Positions 18,641 through 25,955 of a stretch of 64,000 bases of DNA are shown here, one piece after another. Position 1 is the stretch's first letter. Each line of letters starts with the position of its first letter. Source of the stretch: Ulvibacterium sp. (GTDB lineage: Bacteria > Bacteroidota > Bacteroidia > Flavobacteriales > Flavobacteriaceae). Below the pieces are notes generated by a model that made no database searches, was not told the origin of the DNA, and worked only from the letters and a program-made list of their open reading frames with translations. Location of the stretch: assembly GCF_028285715.1 (NCBI RefSeq), contig NZ_JANQOO010000017.1, positions 248,001 through 312,000 of the forward strand. The letters run 5' to 3'. The position numbers were made by a program, and so were the translations under genes.

Positions 18641-18741
18641 TTTTTATGTTTTTGAATTGTGTGTCAATATTGACAGGGTAAAAGTCCGGCAATTCAAAAG
18701 CATTAAAAATGAAGCAGATCAAGAAAAAAGGTTGATGTAGT

Positions 18742-19329
18742 TCAACTTTTTTTCCGCGTTCTCTTATTGCGTATTCTCGATAAAAATTCCGTGGTCATTC
18801 CCAAGTAGGAAGCCAGAGCGTACTGTGGAACACGTTGGACGAAATTGGGAAAGTTCAATAAAAAATTCTCGTAGCGTGCCTCTGCGGAATGCGTTAGATC
18901 AAAAAGAATTCTTCGATGTTCAAAGGCAAGCCCTTTTTCGGCCATTATCCTAAAAAAAGTCTCAAATTTATGATTGGCCTTTTTCAGTGCCTGCTCTTTG
19001 TTGAATGCGAGCTGGAGTATGGTACTATCTTCCAGCGCCGCAACAAAAAGGGTTGCAGGATGTTGGTATATGTAACTGTTGAAATCCGAAACCCACCAAT
19101 TTTCAATGGCAAATTGAAGGGTATGTTCCTGTCCGCTATCTGCTACGGCATACGTCCTAAAGGCACCTTTTACTACAAAGGTCCGGTATTGGTTTACAAA
19201 GTTGGGCTGAACAATGAATTGTCGTTTTTTGACCTTTACTTCCTCAAAGCTGGACAAGAATTGTTCCATTTCCTCATTGCCGAGCGCAACAAAGCTTTGT
19301 ACATAATTCTTAAGTTGGTCTTTGCTCAT
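18742..19329 (-). CDS. Crp/Fnr-type regulator (cyclic-nucleotide-binding fold)
   Basis: 195 residues. Residues ~20-120 are the cNMP-binding barrel ('KKRQFIVQPNFVNQYRTFVVKGAFRTY', outline; 'QFAIENWWVSDFNSY'), in the flavobacterial variant that lacks canonical cAMP-contact residues. The C-terminus 'VPQYALASYLGMTTEFLSRIR' is the HTH recognition helix, shorter than in E. coli Crp. Such proteins usually sense stress or redox signals and often control adjacent small genes; the SnoaL-SPW-YHS group downstream is the obvious candidate target. Confidence 0.85.
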   Translation of the reverse strand: MSKDQLKNYVQSFVALGNEEMEQFLSSFEEVKVKKRQFIVQPNFVNQYRTFVVKGAFRTYAVADSGQEHTLQFAIENWWVSDFNSYIYQHPATLFVAALEDSTILQLAFNKEQALKKANHKFETFFRIMAEKGLAFEHRRILFDLTHSAEARYENFLLNFPNFVQRVPQYALASYLGMTTEFLSRIRNKRTRKKS

Positions 19330-19385
19330 TGGTCCTTAGTGTATTAAGATTTGCGCCATTGTGGCAAAGGTTAGTAAATGAAATG

Positions 19386-19455
19386 CAGCCCGCCCGAAGG
19401 CGGCTAAGGTTCTATAACCTTGTAGCAATACGTAAAATCCCTTTTGCGTTAGGCC
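19386..19455. repeat. Palindromic intergenic element next to yoaP-like gene
   Basis: Contains CCGCC-CGAA-GGCGG, then AAGGTT-CTAT-AACCTT (19406-19421), and ends in GTTAGGC (19448-19454), which touches the stop codon of the acetyltransferase gene. The same heptamer, inverted (GCCTAAC, 20250-20256), lies 21 bp upstream of that gene's start. The region resembles, but does not clearly belong to, the element family seen at 23.7-28.4 kb. Confidence 0.4.
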
Positions 19456-20229
19456 TTAGTTTTTCAGTTTTTCAATCACCTTATCATAACGGCTATCCAT
19501 ACAGACACTTAAATCCGTTGTCATAAACCTACCGTCCAAAAATAAGCTAAAAATAGTGGCTGGACTTGGGCAATTTTGGGCCTCTGCCATGGTCTTAAGC
19601 TTAATTACCTTTAGGGGTAGCTTTCTTTTTTCCGCGGTTTCTACCAATGACTGCATAGCGTGAAATTCCGCGAAAGGGCATCTGTTGGAATAATAGACCA
19701 CAATCCCTTTTTTATCGGGACATTCCCCGCTCTGTACCGATTCGTTGAATCTGGGGTTGTCAAAACTGTCCTTAAATTTTAAGGCCAATAGACTGAACCC
19801 GCTGGAAATCCTTTCCATTTCCTTAAATCCCTGCCGCAACAACCATTTGGTATCGCTCATAAAATGGAACTTTTTCGTCCCCACCACGGTTACAAGTCCA
19901 TTTTTATTTTGCGTTTTTGCATCTTCAATTGCAGATTGCAACAGTGCTTTTCCGTATCCATTTTTCTTGTATTTCCCGGAAACCCAAAAACAGTTTAGGT
20001 TCAAATAATTGGGTGCCGTTATAGGAACCCAGGCATTTTCTGCCGGTCCATATTCAAGGAACACCTTGGCTCTTGCGTCCAATCGCCTAAAAACATAGCC
20101 ATTACCGAACTCTTTCTTTAACCAATCCTTTTTGGCTTGATAGCTATCCACACATTTCTTGTCGGATATGGCGCAACAGATGTGTTCCGAAGCAATGTTT
20201 TCTGTATTTAATTCAATGAATTTTTCCAT
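19456..20229 (-). CDS. GNAT N-acetyltransferase with YoaP domain
   Basis: 257 residues. Residues 1-150 are a GNAT domain: 'NCFWVSGKYKKNGYGKALLQ' contains the acetyl-CoA-binding R/Q-x-x-G-x-G/A-like loop, and 'MSDTKWLLRQGFKEMER' the late helix/strand. Residues ~175-255 match the YoaP C-terminal thioredoxin-like region ('GIVVYYSNRCPFAEFHAMQS', a single-Cys variant; 'PSPATIFSLFLDGRFMTTDL'). Homologous in architecture to Bacillus subtilis YoaP. Substrate unknown. The Cys-rich N-terminus ('EHICCAISDKKC') is part of the family. Cytoplasmic. Confidence 0.85.
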   Translation of the reverse strand: MEKFIELNTENIASEHICCAISDKKCVDSYQAKKDWLKKEFGNGYVFRRLDARAKVFLEYGPAENAWVPITAPNYLNLNCFWVSGKYKKNGYGKALLQSAIEDAKTQNKNGLVTVVGTKKFHFMSDTKWLLRQGFKEMERISSGFSLLALKFKDSFDNPRFNESVQSGECPDKKGIVVYYSNRCPFAEFHAMQSLVETAEKRKLPLKVIKLKTMAEAQNCPSPATIFSLFLDGRFMTTDLSVCMDSRYDKVIEKLKN

Positions 20230-20361
20230 TTCCTGTTGTTTTAAATGAAGCCTAACAAAGGAATATAAATCGTTACTTAATAGCTATTTTTTATCAATGA
20301 AGATTACCTTCGAAAAACCGACCCGATTCGGCCGGGACTTCCCCTCATTTCCCGCTCATCG

Positions 20362-21246
20362 CTAAACCCCAATTACAAGCTTATACCCTACCCCACGGAT
20401 GTTTACAATCTTCACCTTGGGATCGGCCTCGAATTTCTTGCGCAATTTGGATATAAAAACGTCCAGGGTACGACCCACATAATCACCTTGGTCCCCCCAG
20501 ACCTTATTTAGGATTACCTCCCGCGCCACACTGGTGTTGGCCGCTTTGTACAGTAAAAGCAGCAGATCCGCTTCCTTGCCGGTCAGCTCTGTTCTCTGAT
20601 TTCCCAATACGAGTTCCGTATTCCGTTTGTCGAACCGGTATTCCCCCAAGGAAATCATATTCGGATCTACCTTGGAATTTTTCCTTCGCCTCCACAGATA
20701 AATAAGGGCCCCAAGCAGGACAAGGAACAGTATCGATAGTAATGAATAGGTTACGAGACCCAGTTTGGACAACCATCCGTTGGAAGGACCTTGGACGACC
20801 TCTTGCGCTGCTGCCAGGGGTTCACCCCTATCCAGCAAGGTGAAAAAAAGTTGGTAACAGGCTTTGGGTTGCCCTCTGGACTTGCAGGGAATGAGGTCCT
20901 TGTGTTCCAAAAGCTGCATTTCATAACTATAGACCACCGCCTCGGTTCCACATTGCGCCACCTCCACGATAAAATGGGTGGCCATACCCGTTTCGCGGAC
21001 CACATCGTTAATCGTGGTGGCCAGCTCTTCCGGGGAGAATGCAAATTCGGACTCGAATTGAATGCGATAACGGCCATCCTCCTCCGTTCTAATCGGCAAT
21101 ACCCGGGAAAGGCTATCCCCGGAACTGAGCAGGACCTGATGTCCGATCATGCGCAATGCCACTTCAACATGTCTTTCATCCTGCATAAATTGGGCCCTAC
21201 TGCTTGCGACAAAAAGCAAGAGGCAAACGAAAATGAACAACGCCAT
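20362..21246 (-). CDS. Membrane-anchored ToxR-like winged-helix transcription factor
   Basis: About 294 residues from the ATG at 21246 (signal-like 'MALFIFVCLLLFVASSRA'); an alternative ATG at 21267 adds seven residues but would leave almost no leader after the TANNTTTG box at 21272-21279. In the longer numbering: periplasmic domain 25-165 with Cys106, Cys128 and Cys137, one membrane helix at ~172-192, basic stop-transfer RRRK, then an OmpR/PhoB-type winged helix at 205-301 ('TELTGKEADLLLLLYKAAN', 'RTLDVFISKLRKKFEADP', 'IVNIRGVGYKLV'). There is no receiver domain, so it senses the periplasm and binds DNA at the membrane. It diverges from a secreted protein gene across a repeat-rich region. 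Confidence 0.88.
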   Translation of the reverse strand: MALFIFVCLLLFVASSRAQFMQDERHVEVALRMIGHQVLLSSGDSLSRVLPIRTEEDGRYRIQFESEFAFSPEELATTINDVVRETGMATHFIVEVAQCGTEAVVYSYEMQLLEHKDLIPCKSRGQPKACYQLFFTLLDRGEPLAAAQEVVQGPSNGWLSKLGLVTYSLLSILFLVLLGALIYLWRRRKNSKVDPNMISLGEYRFDKRNTELVLGNQRTELTGKEADLLLLLYKAANTSVAREVILNKVWGDQGDYVGRTLDVFISKLRKKFEADPKVKIVNIRGVGYKLVIGV

Positions 21247-21295
21247 TTTAAACGGTCTCGGGCCCATGCTACAAAACTATTTATATCTGTAAAAG

Positions 21296-21342
21296 ATTAC
21301 CTTGTTTTACACAAAATTTACATCATTTTACATTGGATTTAC
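21296..21342. promoter_or_regulatory. Helically phased (A/T)TTAC direct repeats, probable ToxR-like operator
   Basis: ATTAC at 21296 and TTTAC at 21306, 21317, 21327 and 21338, i.e. spacings of 10, 11, 10 and 11 bp, one per helical turn. OmpR/PhoB-type winged-helix proteins bind direct repeats with this period. The block lies in the 155-bp region between the regulator and the divergent secreted-protein gene. Confidence 0.6.
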
Positions 21343-21401
21343 CCGTTGAAGCAGCTATCCCCGTTAGATTTGAAGCAAATAATCTTTAAATCAATTCCGA
21401 T

Positions 21402-21938
21402 ATGAAAAAGAACAGTATCATTTTTTGCGTGGCACTCGCCGCTTTTGGGGTGCAGGCCTTTGGTTTTATGGAGGGGAACGATTCCGGGACCGACCAAGTA
21501 GCCACATTGGTTATCGAGGCCAAAGCCCTCAACAAGTCGGCAACTGAGAGAATTAGCGCGAGTAGCTTTTGCAATGCTGCCGGCCCAGCGTGGGAAACTA
21601 GCCAATTGGGGCCATACCTTCCCATTGATCTTATAAAGGAAGCAGCCTATGAAGGCGGGATGGAAGCGCTTATGAAATACCTCGAAGAAAACAGTACCGA
21701 AGCCCGGGCCGGTCAGGAAATGGACAAACTACAACCGTTTAAGTTGGTGTTTACCGTCACCAAAAAGGGAACCGTGGAGAACGTTAAACTGGATGGCACT
21801 TCGGGCTACTTTGCCATAGATTACAAAATGATCGACCTTATTCTAAAGGCACCAGGGAAATGGGAACCGGCCGAAAATTCCAAAGGAGAAAAAGTGGATC
21901 AGGAACAGGTGGTTCCTTTGGGGCCAACGGGTTGCTAA
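21402..21938 (+). CDS. Secreted protein with TonB-C-like C-terminal domain
   Basis: 178 residues, signal peptide to about residue 21 ('CVALAAFGVQAFG'). Residues ~90-170 resemble a TonB C-terminal / energy-transducer domain: 'FKLVFTVTKKGTVENVKLDGTSGY' (outline), then 'LILKAPGKWEPAENSKGEKVDQEQVVPLG', the 'W.PA...G..V' pattern. It has no membrane anchor and no proline-rich spanner, so it is not a working TonB. Two Cys (one in 'SSFCNAAGPAWE', the other the last residue) could form a disulfide. Divergent from the ToxR-like regulator, it may be its target or its periplasmic signal partner. Confidence 0.72.
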   Translation: MKKNSIIFCVALAAFGVQAFGFMEGNDSGTDQVATLVIEAKALNKSATERISASSFCNAAGPAWETSQLGPYLPIDLIKEAAYEGGMEALMKYLEENSTEARAGQEMDKLQPFKLVFTVTKKGTVENVKLDGTSGYFAIDYKMIDLILKAPGKWEPAENSKGEKVDQEQVVPLGPTGC

Positions 21939-21963
21939 GGCTACCGCTATTCCGGATGAGTTT

Positions 21964-21996
21964 AGGCTTCTTTACCGACGTAAAGAAGCCTTTTTT
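21964..21996 (+). terminator. Rho-independent terminator
   Basis: AGGCTTCTTTAC (21964-21975) pairs perfectly with GTAAAGAAGCCT (21980-21991) over a 4-nt loop, followed by a T run. It ends the secreted TonB-C-like gene. Confidence 0.9.
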
Positions 21997-22176
21997 AGTT
22001 GATGTCTTTTTAATCTTGAAATAAGATTACCTATTGTATCGCTTGTATTTCAACCTCCGTACTCGGGAATCTTTTGATTATTTACATCGGATCTTTTGCC
22101 AAAACACTAAAATTTAGGATGACCCAGATTGTGTTGCCTTGTAATTTTCAAGGTTAGCCTAGGTGTAGCAAGCAGC

Positions 22177-22950
22177 TTACGCTTTTTTAATCCCCAACAA
22201 GTATAAAATAACACCCGGGCCGGATTTCACCCTATCTATTTCCCAATTGTAATGCTCCGTTCCGTTTAAATCTTCAACAAGTCCATGCATTTCCTTCACC
22301 GAATACGTCCGCAATGCAGAAACCACACCGTCCCAAAGCACAAATAAGGGTACAATGGGAATAAGATAGGTGAAAATAATCCGTCCGAATTTAAATGGTC
22401 TTATAAAGGGTGTGGTAAGCAAGACGCTTATGGGCGAAAACAACATGGCCAAAATGCTGGGCAAACTTCTTTCCTGTCCTTCAAATATGGCGATCGGACT
22501 GTTTGTATTGATGGCGTTTTGAAGAATTCGTTGAGCATCGTTTGGTTTAAAATGGTGCAATGATAGGAATTGGGTTCTCAATCCTATTAAATCTTCGGGC
22601 ACGTCCCTGGCATCAACCGGGGTTTTCACATAGTCAAAATTATCCGCCTTTTCCTTGGTTAATCGGAAAGCAGGTATGTTCGGATAAAAGTCGGTCAATA
22701 GTATTCTTAGGTCTGGTACGTCTTTCTTCAATTCCGAGTTCAACCAAACAAGTCCCCCTCCGCCACCGGAACCAAGGTCTATTATTTGGTTGCTTCGGCT
22801 TTTTTGAAGTCCTTTCTTGATGACTGGAATAATGGGTTTGTACATTTTTGTTGCGTTCGACAGAAACTGCAAAAAGTCCGTGCCATAATTTCTTAAAAAT
22901 GCTGGAAACCACTTTTGATCTTCAAATTCAAATAGTTGCAATCTTCCCAT
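22177..22950 (-). CDS. Class I SAM-dependent methyltransferase-like protein
   Basis: About 257 residues from the ATG at 22950; the frame could also start at a TTG (22983) but that lies close to the operator. Motif I is 'IIDLGSGGGGGLVWLNSELK' (outline), followed by 'LRILLTDFYPN' (acidic end of strand 2) and 'QFLSLHHFKPNDAQRIL', as in methyltransferases. A hydrophobic stretch near residues 175-215 ('MLFSPISVLLTTPFI', 'IIFTYLIPIVPLFVLW') suggests membrane association. Substrate unknown. It is divergent from tetR and very probably repressed by it, since one palindrome sits in its leader. Confidence 0.75.
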   Translation of the reverse strand: MGRLQLFEFEDQKWFPAFLRNYGTDFLQFLSNATKMYKPIIPVIKKGLQKSRSNQIIDLGSGGGGGLVWLNSELKKDVPDLRILLTDFYPNIPAFRLTKEKADNFDYVKTPVDARDVPEDLIGLRTQFLSLHHFKPNDAQRILQNAINTNSPIAIFEGQERSLPSILAMLFSPISVLLTTPFIRPFKFGRIIFTYLIPIVPLFVLWDGVVSALRTYSVKEMHGLVEDLNGTEHYNWEIDRVKSGPGVILYLLGIKKA

Positions 22951-22993
22951 TTCTTTTGCTATTTTATGCTGAATATTGTACAATAATTTAGAT

Positions 22994-23045
22994 TAGTTCA
23001 AATGAACTATTCTTTGCGAAGATATTAATTAGTTCAAATGAACCA
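22994..23045. promoter_or_regulatory. Two 16-bp TetR-type palindromes
   Basis: TAGTTCA-AA-TGAACTA at 22994-23009 is a perfect inverted repeat; TAGTTCA-AA-TGAACCA at 23030-23045 differs by one base and overlaps the tetR start codon (23038). Centres are 36 bp apart. Position and symmetry fit autoregulation of tetR and control of the divergent methyltransferase gene. Confidence 0.65.
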
Positions 23046-23652
23046 AACATCTACCAAAGAAAAAATCATCGCTATGTCCCTTAACCTGTTCAATCGAAGT
23101 GGGGTGGAGAACATCACGACCCGCCATATCGCGAAGGAACTCGGCATCAGTCAGGGCAACTTGCATTATCACTATCCGAATAAGGACAAACTACTTGAAA
23201 CGCTATTTGGTGACATGCTCACCGCGTTGAAGAACGCAGAGCGAATCATTGAGGATAAGCCTTTAGATCCGGAACAGATGCTCCTATCCATGACGGATAA
23301 CTTTAAGATCATGTATTCGTATCGACTATTCTTTCAACAAAATGACGTGATCTGGAGAAGACTGCCCGAAATAAAGGAGACCATGATGCTGTTGTTCCAG
23401 ACCAAGCAGTCCGAAATTTTGGCCCTTATAGAGTTGTACAAAAAGGAGGGAAAGTTCAGGAAAGAAATCAGTGCCAGACAGGTTGAATTTCTGGCGGAAC
23501 AATTCATTTTCAACATACAGTCCTGGTTAAATGTCAAGGACTATAACCCGGATAAGGTGTCGTTTGCGTACTATGCTAAGCTCCTTTTTAGATTATGGTT
23601 GCCCTACCTGCATCCTACTGAAATGAAAACCTGGGAAAAACTATTGGATTGA
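23038..23652 (+). CDS. TetR-family transcriptional regulator
   Basis: 204 residues. N-terminal HTH at 5-50: 'STKEKIIAMSLNLFNRSGVE' then 'ITTRHIAKELGISQGNLHYHYPNKDKLLE' (outline), the typical TetR pattern ending in the Y-x-Y/F-x-x-K-x-x-L helix. The C-terminal ~150 residues are all-helical ligand-binding/dimerisation region of a group often annotated 'TetR with C-terminal LPLAT-associated' domain; ligand unknown. Operator-like palindromes at its own start codon indicate autorepression. Confidence 0.9.
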   Translation: MNQTSTKEKIIAMSLNLFNRSGVENITTRHIAKELGISQGNLHYHYPNKDKLLETLFGDMLTALKNAERIIEDKPLDPEQMLLSMTDNFKIMYSYRLFFQQNDVIWRRLPEIKETMMLLFQTKQSEILALIELYKKEGKFRKEISARQVEFLAEQFIFNIQSWLNVKDYNPDKVSFAYYAKLLFRLWLPYLHPTEMKTWEKLLD

Positions 23653-23729
23653 TTTGGATGAAATGGATCAATGTATTTTTTCCAAATTCTTTTGGCTACT
23701 ACTGTTTGAAGTTGCCTGTTTTTAATGGG

Positions 23730-23856
23730 CTACAACATGCTGATATGGATCATTATTTAGATATTCTATTATCCCATCCTTACGGATGTAGTATTTTAAG
23801 GTCGTCAACCCCGGCCGGTATATCTACAATTTGTGCCACGGTTACTATGGTTGTAG
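23730..23856 (-). repeat. Cassette-type palindromic element A
   Basis: Imperfect palindrome with terminal CTACAAC (23730-23736) and GTTGTAG (23850-23856). Internal stems: CATCC-TTAC-GGATG and the CCCCGGCCGG region. The right end GGTTACTATGGTTGTAG is shared with element C and half-element G. It lies 4 bp after the stop codon of the DUF695 gene, read on the minus strand. Confidence 0.65.
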
Positions 23857-23859
23857 GTG

Positions 23860-24339
23860 TTATTTCTTTTTAAAATCGTTAAGTACCTTTTTGAAGTCGG
23901 TCCACTCTTTGTCTTCGTAAAAGTTTATTTCAATAGGATAAATATCGTGCTTTTTTAAAGCCCGATTTAGCATTACCATAAAATCGTCTTGTTTGGTGGT
24001 ATAATAAACCAATTCCTTCAAATTATTTCCTGTTCTGCTGTATGCGTGAGTGAAAATGTCCGTTTTGTCCATTGCATCTTCTAATGCCCTTTCCAAAACA
24101 ATCATTTTCCCATTTATTTTTTGCGGCGGCATTCCATTGTTTTCATCACCATCATATTTCCAGGAAACAACAGTTAGAAATGGTAACTTTTCAATTGTTT
24201 TCTTATTGGGAAGTTCGTTCACAAATCTCATTATCACCGGCAACTCATTTTCAAGATATCTGCCAATTATTCCTTTTTGTTCTTCCGTTGATTCTCTTTC
24301 CGGTGCTTTGCTTTTTCCAAATCCAAAAAAGGATAACAT
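23860..24339 (-). CDS. DUF695-family protein
   Basis: 159 residues. The body matches DUF695: 'LPFLTVVSWKYDGDENNGMP' , 'MIVLERALEDAMDKTDIFTHAYSRTGNNLKELVYYTT' (outline) and the end 'YPIEINFYEDKEWTDFKKVL'. No signal peptide, so cytoplasmic; function of the family is unknown. It is the leftmost ORF of the cassette-like array and is AT-rich like its neighbours. Only 50 bp separate it from the next ORF, with no palindromic element between, so those two may move or be transcribed together. Confidence 0.8.
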   Translation of the reverse strand: MLSFFGFGKSKAPERESTEEQKGIIGRYLENELPVIMRFVNELPNKKTIEKLPFLTVVSWKYDGDENNGMPPQKINGKMIVLERALEDAMDKTDIFTHAYSRTGNNLKELVYYTTKQDDFMVMLNRALKKHDIYPIEINFYEDKEWTDFKKVLNDFKKK

Positions 24340-24389
24340 AAGTGTTCGTATTAAAAGTTTGGTCTTCTTTCTTTTGTTAGCAAATCATT

Positions 24390-25259
24390 TTACCCTTTTT
24401 CTTGTCGGCTGGCTAACCTAAATGTATTTGATTCAATATTAAAAACTCCATGAAGGCTATCGTTCATTCTCTTGTTGTAATAAAAGTAAAATAGAATTTC
24501 CTTTCGCTTACTGTCCCATTGAAAACTTCTTACTTCACGATCGGTGATTTTTGTTAAGTTTTTACCGTCCAGGTCGGAGACGTAAAAAAAATGTTTTTCA
24601 AGATTATATATCTTACCAAATACATTTGGTTCATCCTGTGTTAGTTTATAAATGATTTTTTCTGGTTTGGATTTTTCATTTCTTGGGATAACATTCATAT
24701 ATCGAATAGATCCATTCTCGGGTAGTAGTTTATTGATGATCTCACAGTTTTTATTGAGAAACAGAATATTGCTGGTATACTCTACAACCATGTTAGAACT
24801 ATATATTCTGTAAGTGCGTTCTAAATCAACATAATCCAAGTTGCCTACCATTGGAACATAAAAGTAGTCAGAGTGTGGAACGCTGAGCGGTTCGTATAAT
24901 TTTCCACTCCATGTAACATAAGGTTCTACTATGTAATTAAACTTGGATGTATTGACTTTAGCTATCTGTGGACTGCCCTTTTTAGGAAGGATATTGTAAA
25001 TCAATAAAGTACCCATCACTCCAATAAATACAATTGAAAGTATCAACTCCAGGCGTTTTATAGACCTGGACTGCTCGTTAAATCTGTCAATCGCCTTTTT
25101 TACTTGAAACTTTGAAAACTCCTTGAATTTTGGTTTGTCCTCTGGGTTTAATTCGGTGTAAAGGGTTTTTCGATCATTCCCTTTGAATTTTCCACGTTTT
25201 GAAGGTCTCAAATTCCGATTTTGCTTCATCCGATTATTCATGTCCTGAATACTGCTCAT
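24390..25259 (-). CDS. Single-pass membrane protein of unknown function
   Basis: 289 residues that I do not recognise. The first ~65 residues are strongly basic and polar ('NRNLRPSKRGKFKGNDRK'), followed by one membrane helix at ~68-90 ('LELILSIVFIGVMGTLLIYN') and an outer ~195-residue domain of short beta strands ('YFYVPMVGNLDYVDLERTY', 'KHFFYVSDLDGKNLTKITD', 'SFQWDSKRKEILFYF'), suggesting a propeller-like or TolB-like repeat. Type II topology with cytoplasmic N-terminus is likely. Codon use is AT-rich like the other array ORFs. Confidence 0.65.
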   Translation of the reverse strand: MSSIQDMNNRMKQNRNLRPSKRGKFKGNDRKTLYTELNPEDKPKFKEFSKFQVKKAIDRFNEQSRSIKRLELILSIVFIGVMGTLLIYNILPKKGSPQIAKVNTSKFNYIVEPYVTWSGKLYEPLSVPHSDYFYVPMVGNLDYVDLERTYRIYSSNMVVEYTSNILFLNKNCEIINKLLPENGSIRYMNVIPRNEKSKPEKIIYKLTQDEPNVFGKIYNLEKHFFYVSDLDGKNLTKITDREVRSFQWDSKRKEILFYFYYNKRMNDSLHGVFNIESNTFRLASRQEKG

Positions 25260-25310
25260 TGGAATTTGTTTGTGGTCTTAGAAAGGGTTTTAAATGAAAT
25301 TCAAAATGTT

Positions 25311-25433
25311 CTACAATGGTCTCGTACAATTGTAAGTTACAGCTTTTAAGTTACTGTTTTGCGGTTAAAAACTGTATTTAGTAATTACGACCTGCCCTTC
25401 TGCCGAGCGGGTCGCCTAAAGTTATAGTTGTGA
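25311..25433 (-). repeat. Cassette-type palindromic element F (divergent)
   Basis: Begins CTACAATGGT (25311-25320) and ends near GTTGTGA (25427-25433). Internal stem CGACCTGC (25388-25395) / GCGGGTCG (25407-25414). It lies 8 bp after the stop of the RidA-like gene on the minus strand. Its sequence differs from A-D but the layout is the same. Confidence 0.45.
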
Positions 25434-25440
25434 GTAGCTC

Positions 25441-25908
25441 TTATTCGCTTTTTATGGTAAATGAAGCGGTTAATCCCACACTAAAGTTTCTTGGCAATTT
25501 ATGCACTCCGAAAATGGAACGGGAGTGCTTTCCTTTTTCCTCAAGTACTTTTACAAACAAGTCGGATGCTCCGTTGACCACCTTTGGCGATTCGTCCCAA
25601 TCATCGCCCGATTGAAAATAAGCGTCTATATGGTTTAGTCCAATGATATTGTCAAATCCCACTTTTTTATCCATTTGTGCGAGCACATTTAAAGCACATA
25701 ATTCCATAGCCGCATAGCCTTGTTCAGACGAGATTTCATCTCCCAATCGGCCTTGATGTAAATATGCTTCGTTGTGTATGGGAAATTGGATGGCGACATA
25801 AGCGATATTCCCTCGAATGTTTACCGATACATAATTTCCGCCTGGTGTGGAGACTTCCGGTAGTTCCAATCCCAATGCAGCGAGGTTTTTCTTTGGGTCT
25901 ATATTCAT
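25441..25908 (-). CDS. RidA/YjgF-family protein
   Basis: 155 residues, close to the 'YjgF-like endoribonuclease' subgroup: 'MNIDPKKNLAALGLELPEVS' start, 'GNIAYVAIQFP', 'AAMELCALNVLAQMDKKVGFDNI' (outline), 'GASDLFVKVLEEKGKHSRSIFGVHKLPRN' end. Canonical RidA deaminates reactive enamine/imine intermediates; in this long subgroup the catalytic Arg is replaced or shifted, so imine deaminase activity cannot be assumed. Cytoplasmic. It is cargo of the cassette-like array. Confidence 0.85.
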   Translation of the reverse strand: MNIDPKKNLAALGLELPEVSTPGGNYVSVNIRGNIAYVAIQFPIHNEAYLHQGRLGDEISSEQGYAAMELCALNVLAQMDKKVGFDNIIGLNHIDAYFQSGDDWDESPKVVNGASDLFVKVLEEKGKHSRSIFGVHKLPRNFSVGLTASFTIKSE

Positions 25909-25932
25909 TTTTTTGGTTCCATTTTTTGCAAA

Positions 25933-25948
25933 GGTTACCTTGTTGTAG
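25933..25948 (-). repeat. Solitary half-element G
   Basis: GGTTACCTTGTTGTAG matches the right end of elements A and C but has no left half. It lies 7 bp after the stop of the small membrane protein gene and 24 bp before the start of the RidA-like gene, so the rest of this element appears to have been lost. Confidence 0.5.
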
Positions 25949-25955
25949 TACGTTT

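Noticed and set aside
23649..23873. 74-codon open frame on the plus strand
   Set aside because: It runs through palindromic element A and the 3' flank of tetR; amino-acid composition is not protein-like and no homology pattern is visible.
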